A stretch of DNA of 64,000 nt. Origin: Isosphaeraceae bacterium. Lineage in GTDB: Bacteria; Planctomycetota; Planctomycetia; Isosphaerales; Isosphaeraceae. Location: the NCBI GenBank assembly GCA_026004735.1, contig BPJS01000001.1:1488001-1552000 (forward strand), written 5' to 3'. The translations under genes were made by a program, and so were the position numbers. Below are positions 1 to 8,944 of this stretch, one piece after another (position 1 is the stretch's first letter; every line of letters starts with the position of its first letter). The notes beneath the pieces were generated by a model. The model had not been told where the DNA came from, did not search any database, and worked only from the letters and a program-made list of their open reading frames with translations.

Positions 1-1016
1 GTACGCCTCAGCCGACAGAAATCGGGGCCCGGGCGACCCAGCGTCTTCTTCATCATGAAGACGCTGCGATTCGGGATCGTGCTGGGGCGATCCTGCGCGT
101 TCCCGCTACCGAACGGCTCAACGTGATTGCCGACTACCGAGCCAAGCTGCCCTCAGCCGGGGCGGGCGATGCCACGGCCGGTCGTGCCGTCTTTGAACGC
201 GTCTGCGCGACCTGCCATGAGCTGGGCGGACTGGGCCACGCCGTCGGACCAGACCTGCGGGGACTGACCGATCGTTCGACCGAGGCGCTGCTGGTCGCCC
301 TCTTCGATCCCAATCGAGCCGTCGAGCCTCAATACACCGAGTATATCGTTGAAACCGCTGATGGCCGGGTTCTCCAAGGGCTGGTGGTTGGTGAAACGGC
401 CACGAGCGTCACCCTCCGCCGTGCCGAAGGAGAGACGATCGACCTGAGCCGGGCCGACATCCGCAGCCTCGAAGCCACCGGGCGGTCCCTAATGCCCGAG
501 GGTCTGGAGCAGAACTTGACGCCGCGCGACGTCGCCGACTTGCTCGTCTTCCTCGACGCGACCCTGCCGCCGCCCAAGATCATCGAGGGAAATCGGCCGA
601 TGGCCGTCACCGCCGACGGCGACGGCGTCGTCCGACTGAGAGCCGAGTCGGCCGAAATCCGCGGCGATTCCCTGACGTTCGAGCCGACCTACAAGAACCT
701 CGGCTACTGGATGAGCGACAACGACAACGCGACCTGGACGTTCGACCTGAATCAGGCGGGTACGTTCGAGGTCGTTCTGGAATACGCCTGCCCGGCCGAT
801 ACCGCGGGCGGAACCCTCTCGCTCCAACTGACCGGCGAACGGCTCGAATGGACCGTGACGCCGACCGCCGGTTGGGACGATTACCAGACTCGCTCATTGG
901 GGACGATTCGTCTTCCAGCAGGCCGACATCGGCTGGTGGCTCGGGCCGGCAGCCCGATCCGCTCCGCCTTGCTCGACCTGAGGGCCTTGAGCCTGATCCC
1001 AAGGCCCCAACCGTAA
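1..1016 (+). CDS. PVC-type haem-binding cytochrome c protein, 3' part
   Basis: This is the C-terminal part of a longer gene cut by the left window edge. The frame is open from base 3 with no stop, and its first residues (LLHHEDAAIRDRA) look like the HEAT-like stretch that precedes the cytochrome module in planctomycete membrane-bound dehydrogenase/cytochrome proteins. A GTG at 123 is therefore not the true start. The single haem motif is CATCH (bases 204-218), and a likely axial Met lies in SLMPEGL near base 490. The stretch between them (GPDLRGL, DPNRAVEPQY) fits the planctomycete haem-binding family. After about base 600 follows a domain resembling a carbohydrate-binding or galactose-binding fold. 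The protein is probably periplasmic and would move electrons from a fused or neighbouring dehydrogenase. The substrate cannot be told from this fragment. Confidence 0.85.
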   Translation, partial: TPQPTEIGARATQRLLHHEDAAIRDRAGAILRVPATERLNVIADYRAKLPSAGAGDATAGRAVFERVCATCHELGGLGHAVGPDLRGLTDRSTEALLVALFDPNRAVEPQYTEYIVETADGRVLQGLVVGETATSVTLRRAEGETIDLSRADIRSLEATGRSLMPEGLEQNLTPRDVADLLVFLDATLPPPKIIEGNRPMAVTADGDGVVRLRAESAEIRGDSLTFEPTYKNLGYWMSDNDNATWTFDLNQAGTFEVVLEYACPADTAGGTLSLQLTGERLEWTVTPTAGWDDYQTRSLGTIRLPAGRHRLVARAGSPIRSALLDLRALSLIPRPQP

Positions 1017-1104
1017 CCCTGTGAACATGGCTCGGGTTTTCCGTGTCCGCAGCCGTCGGCACGGCGCGTTGAACGATGCGCCAACTCTACCGGAGAGCCT
1101 CCCC

Positions 1105-2568
1105 ATGCCCGACCCCTACCATGGTCCTCTCGAACGCATCGATGACGTCTGCTGGCGCATCCCCCGAACCTATCGTCCGGAAATGCGCGTCGATGGCCTG
1201 GTCTTCGCGGACGACACGCTGATCGAGCAGATCAAGCAGGATCAGGGTCTGGAACAGGTCGCCAACGTGGCCACGCTTCCGGGTATCCAAAAGGCCAGTC
1301 TGGCGATGCCCGACATCCATTGGGGATACGGATTTTGCATCGGCGGCGTGGCCGCGACCGACCCGGAACAAGGCGGCGTGATCTCGCCAGGCGGCGTGGG
1401 CTACGACATCAACTGTGGGGTCCGGCTGCTCCGCAGCTCGATCCTCTGGGACGAAGCCAGGCCGCTGATCCGGCCGCTCGTCGATCAGCTCTTTCGCGAT
1501 ATCCCGACCGGCGTCGGCCAGACCGGTCCGTACGTCTTCCGAAAACCCCAACTCGCCGAGCTCATGGAACAAGGCGCGGCCTTTGTGGTCAAACAGGGCT
1601 TGGGCACGGAGGACGACCTCGCCCACATCGAGGCCGGAGGCTGCCTTGCCGGCGCCGACCCCGACCGCGTCAGTGACCGTGCCTACGTCCGCGGCGCTGA
1701 CCAGTGCGGCACGCTCGGTTCCGGAAACCACTTTCTCGAAGTGCAGGTCGTCGATCGGATCGAAGACCCGGACGTTGCCTCGGCCTTCGGGCTGGCCGAG
1801 GGCCAATTGACCGTCCTGATCCATTCCGGTTCACGTGGCCTGGGGTATCAGGTCTGCGAGGACCACCTGGCCGCCTTCAAGAACGCGCCGAAGCGGTACG
1901 GTTTTACCCTCCCCGACGCCCAACTGGCCTGCGCCCCCATCCGAAGTCCTGAGGGGCAAGCCTATCTGGGCGCCATGCGCGCCGCGGCCAACTTCGCCTT
2001 CTGCAACCGCCAACTCCTGACCCATCAGGCACGTCTCGTCTTCGAGCGCATCTTCCGCAAGAAATGGACCGACCTCGGACTGACCCTCGTCTACGACGTT
2101 GCCCACAATATCGCCAAGTTCGAGGACCACGCCGTCGATCACGGCCAGATCAAACAGCTCTGCGTTCACCGCAAGGGCGCCACCCGCGCCTTCCCGCCCG
2201 GCCACCCGGAGCTTCCGCCTGCCTATCGAGCAATCGGCCAGCCTGTCATTATTCCCGGAAGCATGGGTACGGCCTCCTGGGTGCTGGTGGGCCAGCCGGG
2301 GAGCATGGAGCGGTCCTTCGGAACCACCTGCCACGGCGCAGGGCGGGTCATGAGCCGGACGGAAGCCGTCCGCCGCGCCTCTGGCCGCCGCATCGACAAA
2401 GAACTCGACGCCCTCGGCATCATCGCCCGCGCTCGCGGCTTCAAGGGACTGGCCGAAGAACAGCCCGCCGCCTACAAGGACGTCGATCAGGTGGTCGAAG
2501 TGGTCCACAAAGCCGGCATTTCGCGCAAGGTCGCCCGACTTCGCCCCATCGGAGTCATCAAGGGCTGA
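1105..2568 (+). CDS. rtcB: RtcB family RNA-splicing ligase
   Basis: RtcB joins 2',3'-cyclic phosphate (or 3'-phosphate) and 5'-OH RNA ends using GTP and Mn2+, acting in RNA repair or tRNA splicing. The ATG at 1105 is preferred over an in-frame GTG at 1021 because GGAGAG lies just upstream and it gives 487 residues, close to the family's usual size. Visible motifs are GGVGYDINCG with the metal-binding Cys at about residue 104, GSGNHFLEVQ, HSGSRGLG, YDVAHNIAK, PGSMGTASW and HGAGR, whose His (about 410) is the one guanylylated in the family. All key motifs are intact. No archease or RtcA gene is adjacent. The gene converges on the sulfotransferase gene and the two tails overlap by 11 bp. Confidence 0.95.
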   Translation: MPDPYHGPLERIDDVCWRIPRTYRPEMRVDGLVFADDTLIEQIKQDQGLEQVANVATLPGIQKASLAMPDIHWGYGFCIGGVAATDPEQGGVISPGGVGYDINCGVRLLRSSILWDEARPLIRPLVDQLFRDIPTGVGQTGPYVFRKPQLAELMEQGAAFVVKQGLGTEDDLAHIEAGGCLAGADPDRVSDRAYVRGADQCGTLGSGNHFLEVQVVDRIEDPDVASAFGLAEGQLTVLIHSGSRGLGYQVCEDHLAAFKNAPKRYGFTLPDAQLACAPIRSPEGQAYLGAMRAAANFAFCNRQLLTHQARLVFERIFRKKWTDLGLTLVYDVAHNIAKFEDHAVDHGQIKQLCVHRKGATRAFPPGHPELPPAYRAIGQPVIIPGSMGTASWVLVGQPGSMERSFGTTCHGAGRVMSRTEAVRRASGRRIDKELDALGIIARARGFKGLAEEQPAAYKDVDQVVEVVHKAGISRKVARLRPIGVIKG

Positions 2569-3433
2569 TCCCCAACAGTCTTTTGGCCGTCCGGCCCGTG
2601 CGGGGATAATTTAAAGCCGCGCAGCGCAGCGTGCAGCGCACCCAACCCACTGCCTGATCGGCTTCGCGGGTGATCCGCTCGCCGACCGTTTCACGCGTCA
2701 CAGCCTCCAGGCCGTCCGGCTCGTAACCGTTCCGGGCGATCCAGTGGTTCAGAATCCGCCTCATCACCCGCCGCTCGGCTGGGGTCGCCCGGTACCGCCA
2801 CTCGCCCATTCGGCCCGTGCGCACATGATTCCAATGGAGCAGCGACCGTTCATCGTGACGGGTCGCGTGCTGGGGGTCGTTCAGATCCAGGCCGGAAGCC
2901 CGCAGCCGCTCGGCGGTTGCCAGGGCTCGGCGCCGATTCGCCTCCAAGGAATACTCCGCGGCAAGCCGCTCAAGCTCCATCCTGTCAATCGCGATTCCCA
3001 TGAACGCAGCCAGTTCCGCGATCGCATCTTCCGGCGCTGCCACGACCCGCTCATAGCGCTGGGTCAAGCAGCGCGCCGCAGGTTGCCTCGACCACTCCCG
3101 CGCGTTGGCGACGATCTGATGGATCATCCCCTCACGCAGAAAGACCCGAAAGGTCTGACTCCGTTTGTGAAGCATCGAGTACACAACATCACGAGGGTCC
3201 CGGATACTTGTGATCGCCAACGCCTTCCCGTGGCGTAGAGCCTTCCGAAACGCCGGATGACCTTCGTGCGACTTGAGCACCCGCCAGTGCGACGACTCGG
3301 GCAACCTGGCATATTCATCACCGCTCAGATAGCCCAGCCGGATTCCCCCTCGGTGGCTCTCGACAAGCTCGGCGGCAACTTCGTATTGCCAGGTCGAGCA
3401 GGCCCGATACATCCCGACGCAGAGAATGTCCAT
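2558..3433 (-). CDS. sulfotransferase family protein
   Basis: The start is the ATG giving MDILCVGMYRACSTW. A TTG 36 bases further upstream would add residues with no family resemblance. The N-terminal segment GMYRACSTW resembles the 5'-phosphosulfate-binding loop of PAPS-dependent sulfotransferases, although it is not a perfect P-loop. ITSIRDPRDVVYSML fits the 3'-phosphate-binding motif. The predicted length of 291 residues is normal for cytosolic-type or Sulfotransfer_3 enzymes. It would transfer sulfate from PAPS to an unknown hydroxyl or amine. It is the last gene of a short leftward cluster after the EVE and VOC genes, with a gap of about 42 bp. The acceptor cannot be deduced from context. 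Confidence 0.8.
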   Translation of the reverse strand: MDILCVGMYRACSTWQYEVAAELVESHRGGIRLGYLSGDEYARLPESSHWRVLKSHEGHPAFRKALRHGKALAITSIRDPRDVVYSMLHKRSQTFRVFLREGMIHQIVANAREWSRQPAARCLTQRYERVVAAPEDAIAELAAFMGIAIDRMELERLAAEYSLEANRRRALATAERLRASGLDLNDPQHATRHDERSLLHWNHVRTGRMGEWRYRATPAERRVMRRILNHWIARNGYEPDGLEAVTRETVGERITREADQAVGWVRCTLRCAALNYPRTGRTAKRLLGISP

Positions 3434-3475
3434 CGTACCGCAGGCGGCGAGGCCTCCCTCTCCGGACAAGACCGT

Positions 3476-3862
3476 TCAGTCGCCCACCAGTGGCGTCTGC
3501 CGCCAGACGATTTGGCAACGATTGCCCGCCGGATCGCGGAAAAAGGCGGTCTTGAATGAGTCGGTCTCCACCGCCGTTTCGGCTTCAAACCGGCAGCCAA
3601 AGACCTCAAGCCGCGCCCGCGCCGCCCCGAGATCCGCAACCGAAAAGGCGACATGGCAGGCGTACCGCGTCTCGACCGCCGGAATCTCTTGAGGCCTCTC
3701 AATGATCTCCAGCACGACACCCCGGCCGTCCGCCAAAAAATACCCCGGAACCGGCGCTCGGCTATTGTCGAGAACCACCCGAAGCCCGAACGCCTCGACG
3801 TAAAAATCGCGGAGCCGCTCTAACTGATCGGTGAACAGCGCGAAGTGCTCGATCTGGGTCAT
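3476..3862 (-). CDS. VOC/glyoxalase superfamily protein
   Basis: A 128-residue single-domain protein of the vicinal oxygen chelate fold. The ATG at 3862 is chosen over longer in-frame starts because it follows GGAGAG, overlaps the EVE stop codon as ATGA, and gives the standard length. Sequence features are MTQIEHFALFTDQLERLRDFY at the N-terminus with the usual His, a central GYFLADGRGVVLEI strand with a Glu, and a second half FSVADLGAARARLE followed by FFRDPAGNRCQIV, typical of the second beta-alpha-beta-beta-beta unit. It may be a lyase, dioxygenase-like or resistance-type protein. Substrate assignment is not possible from sequence. The 4-base overlap implies translational coupling with the upstream EVE gene. 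Confidence 0.85.
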   Translation of the reverse strand: MTQIEHFALFTDQLERLRDFYVEAFGLRVVLDNSRAPVPGYFLADGRGVVLEIIERPQEIPAVETRYACHVAFSVADLGAARARLEVFGCRFEAETAVETDSFKTAFFRDPAGNRCQIVWRQTPLVGD

Positions 3863-4368
3863 CGCTCTCTCCGCCGCGAAGTCCGCCGCTGAACCGGGCC
3901 GATTCGATCCGCAAACGTATCGACGATCGTCGTCCACTCCGAGTCGCGAACCGGCTGGACCGACAAGCGGCTGCCCCGACGCAGCAACTCCATTCCCTTT
4001 AAGCTGGGAATCCCACGCAGCTCCGGCAGTCCGATCGGCGGCGTGAATCGGCTGACGGCCCGAACGGTCACCTGGTACCAGGTCGGCGCTGAGCGGTCCG
4101 ACTTAGGGTCGAAGTGCTTCGACTCGGGATCAAACGCCGTCGGGTCCGGATGACCCGCACGCGTCACCTCGGCGATACCGGCAATTGCGGGTGGTTCGGC
4201 GTTCGAGTGATAGATAAACACCTGATCACCGACCCGAACCTGATCGCGGAGGAAATTCCTCGCCTGGTAGTTTCGCACTCCGTCCCATCCCGTCGATCGC
4301 CTTGGGGCCGAGACCAGGTCGTCAAAGCTGAAAACATCCGGCTCGGTCTTAAACAGCCAGAAGGCCAT
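3859..4368 (-). CDS. EVE domain-containing protein
   Basis: A 169-residue EVE (PUA-like) protein of the thymocyte nuclear protein 1 family. The start ATG at 4368 follows GAGGA and gives the typical MAFWLFKTEPDVFSFDDL. Other family marks are WDGVRNYQARNFLRD, VGDQVFIYHSN, IAGIAEVTR and WYQVTV. EVE domains bind modified bases in DNA or RNA and are often found in modification-dependent restriction, but a stand-alone copy like this is also a common conserved gene, and no nuclease partner is next to it. The gene leads the EVE-VOC-sulfotransferase cluster, with its TGA overlapping the next ATG. The last residues are Arg-rich (RRTSRRRER). Confidence 0.9.
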   Translation of the reverse strand: MAFWLFKTEPDVFSFDDLVSAPRRSTGWDGVRNYQARNFLRDQVRVGDQVFIYHSNAEPPAIAGIAEVTRAGHPDPTAFDPESKHFDPKSDRSAPTWYQVTVRAVSRFTPPIGLPELRGIPSLKGMELLRRGSRLSVQPVRDSEWTTIVDTFADRIGPVQRRTSRRRER

Positions 4369-4450
4369 CGACTTCGGTCCTCGCCGGCCGCCGACGGTCA
4401 GAGTGCGGAGGGATTGTCCATGGTCCCCGACCCGTCGGCAAGCCCAGGAT

Positions 4451-5260
4451 TCAGTCTCCCTGTACCCAGTTTGAATCAAACGGCCGGCTGTGGTCGGGTT
4501 GTGTAAACAGGATATGGCGGCCAGGAAGCCTTACGTCGGCCGGATTGTGCCGGACCACGCGCCCCTGAAGATCCGTCAATGGCCCCAGCACCAGCGGTCG
4601 GGTTCGCCGCTGAATCGGAGTTTGCTGCGTCAGCACCCCGACCCGAAACTGACCGGTTGCGCGTCGGGGGTCCTGGAGCCAGATGATCGCCCGCCGATCG
4701 GCCGCCTGATATTCGACCTCCCGGATCCGCAATTCTTCGATCTGGGGGCCGTCGCCCTGATAGGTCAGCCGAGCCAGCCAAGTGTTCGGCTTGGTGATCC
4801 GAATGGCGCGGTAGGCGTTCGGGTCGGTTGCCACGTCGGCTCGCATTGGGCTGTCGAAGCTCAAGGCAAATCCGACCACCTGATCTCCGCGAGTCAGTAG
4901 CGTGGTCTCCGTGATCATCGGACCGGCTGCGTCCCGACGCTCCCAGCGGTCGGCCATCCGCTCCGCTCGCCGCCGCGCTGCGGCCAACTGAGCCGGCCCT
5001 CTCCGCACGGGGGACCGGTCCGCCGTCGTGTAGTAAATCATGGAATCGTCGGGCTGTTCCTGAGGCGGCGCGACCACTTCCCCGTCGTTCGATTCATGGG
5101 GCGTCGCATCCACTGCCGGTTTGGACGGCTCCTCCCAGGGCGCGACCTCACCGACATCAGGCCGCTCAGGAACCACCTCAACGCCCGAAAGCAACGCACG
5201 GCCTTCTAAGCCTTCGAGATGGAAGCGACTGAAAGTCCGCAACCGACGCGAGCGATCCAT
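4451..5260 (-). CDS. LEPR-XLL-type hypothetical protein
   Basis: A 269-residue protein of unknown function. The start MDRSRRLRTFSRF is chosen because GAGGAATGG lies upstream and because it places the motif LEGLEGRALLSG at residues 15-26. That motif matches the LEPR-XLL signature found near the N-terminus of many planctomycete extracellular proteins. Residues 30-75 are rich in Pro, Glu and Asp and probably disordered. A more ordered, beta-rich part follows (about 110-269), with ITETTLLTRGDQVVGFALSF suggesting an Ig-like or cadherin-like strand order as in planctomycete 'fibro-slime' or Big-type surface domains. No catalytic motif is recognised. Export to the cell surface is inferred from the N-terminal motif only. 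Confidence 0.65.
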   Translation of the reverse strand: MDRSRRLRTFSRFHLEGLEGRALLSGVEVVPERPDVGEVAPWEEPSKPAVDATPHESNDGEVVAPPQEQPDDSMIYYTTADRSPVRRGPAQLAAARRRAERMADRWERRDAAGPMITETTLLTRGDQVVGFALSFDSPMRADVATDPNAYRAIRITKPNTWLARLTYQGDGPQIEELRIREVEYQAADRRAIIWLQDPRRATGQFRVGVLTQQTPIQRRTRPLVLGPLTDLQGRVVRHNPADVRLPGRHILFTQPDHSRPFDSNWVQGD

Positions 5261-5408
5261 AAGACGCCATTCCTCGACCTGAGGGACCGACTGCCGCACG
5301 AGGGGACCAACTAGCCCGACGTGTCCCGTCGTAATCCCGACAATCGGCAAAATCGGAACCCGGCTTGAATCCGATCGCCATTTTTTTTCTCAAGATCTGA
5401 ACGCATGG

Positions 5409-8204
5409 TCAGTCGGCCAGTCGAGGCGCCAGCGCCCGACCGGTCGGCGTGGGTTGCCGGGCCAGGTGCTCCGGCGTACCTTCGGCGACCACCCGTCCGC
5501 CGCCAGCCCCGGCCTCGGGGCCCAGCTCGATGATCCAGTCGGCGGCCGCCATGAGATTCAAGTCGTGGGTTACGACAATCAGGGAGTGTCCCTGATCGGC
5601 CAGCAGGTTCAGACAGTCGATCAACCGAGCCACGTCGGCCGGGTGCAGCCCCGAGGTCGGTTCGTCCAGGAGAAACAAGGTATGGATCGTTTCGCCCGAC
5701 CCCAGCACGACCTTAGGGGCTGCCAGATTCGCCGCCAGTTTGAGGCGTTGCGCTTCCCCCCCAGAGAGGGTTGACGCGGGCTGGCCCAGACGCAAGTAAT
5801 CCAACCCAACGTCGATCAGCGGCCTCAGCGCCATCTGGATCCCGGGGCGATTCTTGAAAAAGCCAAACGCCTCGCGGGCCGTCAGGTCGAGAACTTCGGC
5901 AATGTTTTTACCGCGATAGGTAATCTCCAGAACCTCCGGCCGAAACCGCCGGCCCCGGCACTCCGGACAACGCATGAGCACGTCCGGGAGAAACTGCATA
6001 TTGACGCTCAGATAGCCGTTTCCTTCGCACGCCGAACAACGCCCCCCCTCGACGTTGAAACTGAAATGCCCCGGACCGTAGTTCCGCAGCCGTGCCTCGT
6101 CGGTCTCGGCGAAGGTCCGGCGGATTTCGTCGAACGCCTTGACGTATGTTGCTGGGTTAGAGCGGGCGGTCCGCCCGATCGGGCTCGCGTCGATCAGGAC
6201 GACGTCGCTCAACGCCCGCGCGCCACGCAGGCCACGGTACGGCTCGGCGGGCAGATACTGCTTCTTGAGCCGGCGGACCAGGGCCGGATAGAGCGTTTCC
6301 TCTATCAATGTGCTTTTTCCCGACCCCGAAACGCCTGCCACCACACAGAACACGCCGAGAGGAAACTCGACATCGATCTCCTTGAGATTGTGACCCGAAG
6401 CGCCCTCCAGCCGGAGCCGTCCAGAAGGCTTGCGGTGAGTCCGCGCCACCGGCAGACGCCGCCGCCCCGACAAAAACGCCCCAGTGACCGACGCCTCAAC
6501 CTCGCCCGCCCGGTCCGGAGGCCCGACAAACAGAACTCTGCCGCCCGACTCTCCCGCGCCGGGACCAATATCGACCAGCACGTCCGCGGCCCGCATCAAG
6601 GTCTCTTCATGATCGACGACCACGACGGAGTTTGGGGCGTCGCGGAGTCGGCCGATCGCATCGACCAGCCGCCCGATGTCCCGGGGGTGCAGACCGATCG
6701 ACGGCTCGTCGAGCACATAGAGCGTATTGACCAGCCCCGAGCCTAACGCGGCGGTCAACTGGACCCGCCGCGCCTCTCCCGCCGAGAGCGTCCGCGCCGG
6801 TCGATCGAGCGTCAGATATCCCAGCCCGATCTCATCGAGGTACACCAGCCGGGCGAGAACCCCTTGGAGCACTCGCCCCCGAACCGCCTCACCCAGCGCC
6901 GAGCGTGACTCGGCAAACTCGGCGACAAACTTTCGCAGCGCCGTGATCGGCTCGGCCATCAACTGAGCCAGGTTGCGGCCAGCCAGGCGGATCCGCAGCG
7001 ACTCCGGGCGAAGCCGCGCGCCGTGGCACGCCGGACACACCACCTGTCCCCGCCAACGGCTCAAGAAGACCCGGATGTGCATCTTGTACGATTTCCGCTC
7101 CAGGTAGCGAAAGAATCCACGCAGGCCGGCGAACGACGAATCCCCCTCCACGACAAGCTGCCGCTGGGCATCGCTCAGCCGCTTGAACGGTCGATCGGTC
7201 GGCAGTCCGACCCGAGGCGCCCAGGCCATCAACTCGTCCTGCCATTCCCGGTACGCCGGCGTCTGCCAGGGCGCGATCGCCCCGTCGGCCAGCGACCGCG
7301 AGGGATCGGGAACAACGCGGGTCAGATCCAACTCGATCACTCGCCCAAATCCCTGACACGTCGGACACGCCCCCAACGGATTGTTGGGCCGCAACTGGCG
7401 GGGGTCCGGCGGCGCGACGCTGACGCCGCACGATCCACACCTCCATCCCCGAATGAAGCTCTGGGTCGCCCCATCGTGAATCAGACGGAGCCGGCCTAGG
7501 CCACGTGCAAACGCCGTCTCGATCGAGTCGCGCAGTCGACCTACCGGCTCCGAGCCACGTACCAGACGATCCACAATCACATCGACCGGGCCTTCTTCCG
7601 GGAGCTCGGCTTCGGGGTTGGCCAGGTCGATCGCTCCCCCTGACCCGATCGCCCGTATGAAACCCTGCTCGCGCAGCGACGCGACCAGGGCCGCTCGGTC
7701 GGTCTCTGGCGTCAGGTCAAGGGGAAATCCCACCTGATAACGAGCCCGATCGGGCAGCGCTTCGATCGCGCGGATCACGTCGTCGGGATTCATCGGCCGG
7801 ACCGCCGCATCGCAGGCCGGACAATGGACCGTGCCGAGCCGCGCAAAGAGCAGCGCCAACGCATCCTGAAGCTCGGTGACCGAGCCGACCGTCGAGCGTG
7901 CCGATCTCCGGGTCATCCGCTGGGCCACCGCAACGGCCGGTGGAAGCCCCTCGATCGCGTCGGCATCCGGCTTGTCGAGCTTCTCCAGAAACTGGCGGAT
8001 GAACGGCGAAAACGTCTCGATGTACCTCCGCTGCCCTTCGGCGTACAACGTATCGAAGGCCAGACTCGATTTGCCCGATCCCGAAACCCCGGTCACCGCA
8101 ATCCACCGGTGGCGTGGCAGCTCCAGGTCGATCCCCTTCAAATTGTGGACCCGGACCCCACGCAGCCGCATGACGGCCGCACCGCCTGACTCGTCCCACA
8201 CCAT
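5409..8204 (-). CDS. uvrA: UvrA-family excinuclease ATPase
   Basis: A 931-residue protein with the full UvrA layout. It has two ABC ATPase halves, with Walker [10 protein letters not shown] at residues 39-47 and again near 628, zinc modules (CGSC...[20 protein letters not shown]...MRCPECRG) and the second signature LSGGEAQRL followed by [11 protein letters not shown]. UvrA recognises DNA lesions and loads UvrB. A stretch matching the UvrB-binding insert is present between the first zinc pair and the signature domain. The ATG at 8204 follows GGAGGG. Several family-invariant positions differ: the first signature reads LSAGEARRV instead of LSGGE, and the region after Walker A reads [11 protein letters not shown] where housekeeping UvrA has SAYARQFL. 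This may therefore be a second, divergent UvrA paralogue and not the main repair protein. Confidence 0.85.
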   Translation of the reverse strand: MVWDESGGAAVMRLRGVRVHNLKGIDLELPRHRWIAVTGVSGSGKSSLAFDTLYAEGQRRYIETFSPFIRQFLEKLDKPDADAIEGLPPAVAVAQRMTRRSARSTVGSVTELQDALALLFARLGTVHCPACDAAVRPMNPDDVIRAIEALPDRARYQVGFPLDLTPETDRAALVASLREQGFIRAIGSGGAIDLANPEAELPEEGPVDVIVDRLVRGSEPVGRLRDSIETAFARGLGRLRLIHDGATQSFIRGWRCGSCGVSVAPPDPRQLRPNNPLGACPTCQGFGRVIELDLTRVVPDPSRSLADGAIAPWQTPAYREWQDELMAWAPRVGLPTDRPFKRLSDAQRQLVVEGDSSFAGLRGFFRYLERKSYKMHIRVFLSRWRGQVVCPACHGARLRPESLRIRLAGRNLAQLMAEPITALRKFVAEFAESRSALGEAVRGRVLQGVLARLVYLDEIGLGYLTLDRPARTLSAGEARRVQLTAALGSGLVNTLYVLDEPSIGLHPRDIGRLVDAIGRLRDAPNSVVVVDHEETLMRAADVLVDIGPGAGESGGRVLFVGPPDRAGEVEASVTGAFLSGRRRLPVARTHRKPSGRLRLEGASGHNLKEIDVEFPLGVFCVVAGVSGSGKSTLIEETLYPALVRRLKKQYLPAEPYRGLRGARALSDVVLIDASPIGRTARSNPATYVKAFDEIRRTFAETDEARLRNYGPGHFSFNVEGGRCSACEGNGYLSVNMQFLPDVLMRCPECRGRRFRPEVLEITYRGKNIAEVLDLTAREAFGFFKNRPGIQMALRPLIDVGLDYLRLGQPASTLSGGEAQRLKLAANLAAPKVVLGSGETIHTLFLLDEPTSGLHPADVARLIDCLNLLADQGHSLIVVTHDLNLMAAADWIIELGPEAGAGGGRVVAEGTPEHLARQPTPTGRALAPRLAD

Positions 8205-8277
8205 GCGGCCCTCCAGTCCAAGGGCGAACCGAGTCGCGAATCACTGATTGTAACCACCCGCGCAGGACACGTGCCCC

Positions 8278-8883
8278 ATGAACCCAACCGAACGGCCCAC
8301 GGGTGTGGCGGCCGAGGCCGCCGCGGTCTTCGCGGCAGCCGATCCGCTTATCTGGATCATCACAGCGGCAGACGGCCCACGCCGTGGCGGTCTGCTGGCG
8401 ACGTTCGCCATGCAGGCTTCGATCGTCCCCGACCGACCCCGGCTCCTGATCGGCATCGGCAAGCCCCATCACACTTGGCGACTCATCCACGCCTCGCGCC
8501 GCTTCGCAGCACATCTGGTCGGGCACGATCAACTCGACCGCTGTTGGAGCTTCGCTTTGGAGACGGGCTTCGATCGCGACAAGCTCGACGGCCTGCCGCT
8601 CCGAGCCGGAGTCCTCGGAACCCCTCTGCTCGAGTTCGCCGCCGCCTTCCTCGAATGCCAGGTCGAGGCTGAGTTTGACACCGGCGACCGCTCACTCTTC
8701 CTGGGCGCGATCGTTGCCGCCGCGTGCGATCCTTCCCAGACTCCGATCCGGGCCAACGCCTTCTTCGCTGCGGCCTCACCCGACCAGCGGCGGATCCTCG
8801 GCGAACTCTACCAACGCGACGGCCTGGTGGATCGTCAGCACATCGACGACTGGCGACGCCACCACCTCACCGGCGACCCCTGA
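8278..8883 (+). CDS. flavin reductase-like domain protein
   Basis: A 201-residue protein resembling the FMN-binding split-barrel flavin reductase family. Supporting features are an N-terminal strand LIWIITAAD, then RRGGLLATFAMQASIVPDRP, a typical place for FMN phosphate contacts, RLLIGIGKPHHTW, a hydrophobic ECQVEAEF strand in the middle, and GDRSLFLGAIVAAA, matching the 'GDHTIFVGEV' strand of the family. It would reduce free flavin or use bound FMN, in the cytoplasm. AGGACA about eight bases upstream supports the ATG. It lies divergent from the UvrA-family gene, and the following DUF255 gene starts 61 bases downstream, so the two may be co-transcribed. Confidence 0.7.
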   Translation: MNPTERPTGVAAEAAAVFAAADPLIWIITAADGPRRGGLLATFAMQASIVPDRPRLLIGIGKPHHTWRLIHASRRFAAHLVGHDQLDRCWSFALETGFDRDKLDGLPLRAGVLGTPLLEFAAAFLECQVEAEFDTGDRSLFLGAIVAAACDPSQTPIRANAFFAAASPDQRRILGELYQRDGLVDRQHIDDWRRHHLTGDP

Positions 8884-8944
8884 CCACCGTCTAGAATAGC
8901 CCTTTGATCCGATCGTCGAACTCACTCCTGCCGCCGGGGCCACC

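Noticed and set aside
123-125. GTG as start of the cytochrome c gene
   Set aside because: The frame is open to the window edge and the upstream residues fit the HEAT-like part of the longer planctomycete protein.
3859-4368. EVE protein as part of a restriction or defence system
   Set aside because: No nuclease, methyltransferase or other defence gene is adjacent; stand-alone EVE proteins are common housekeeping genes.
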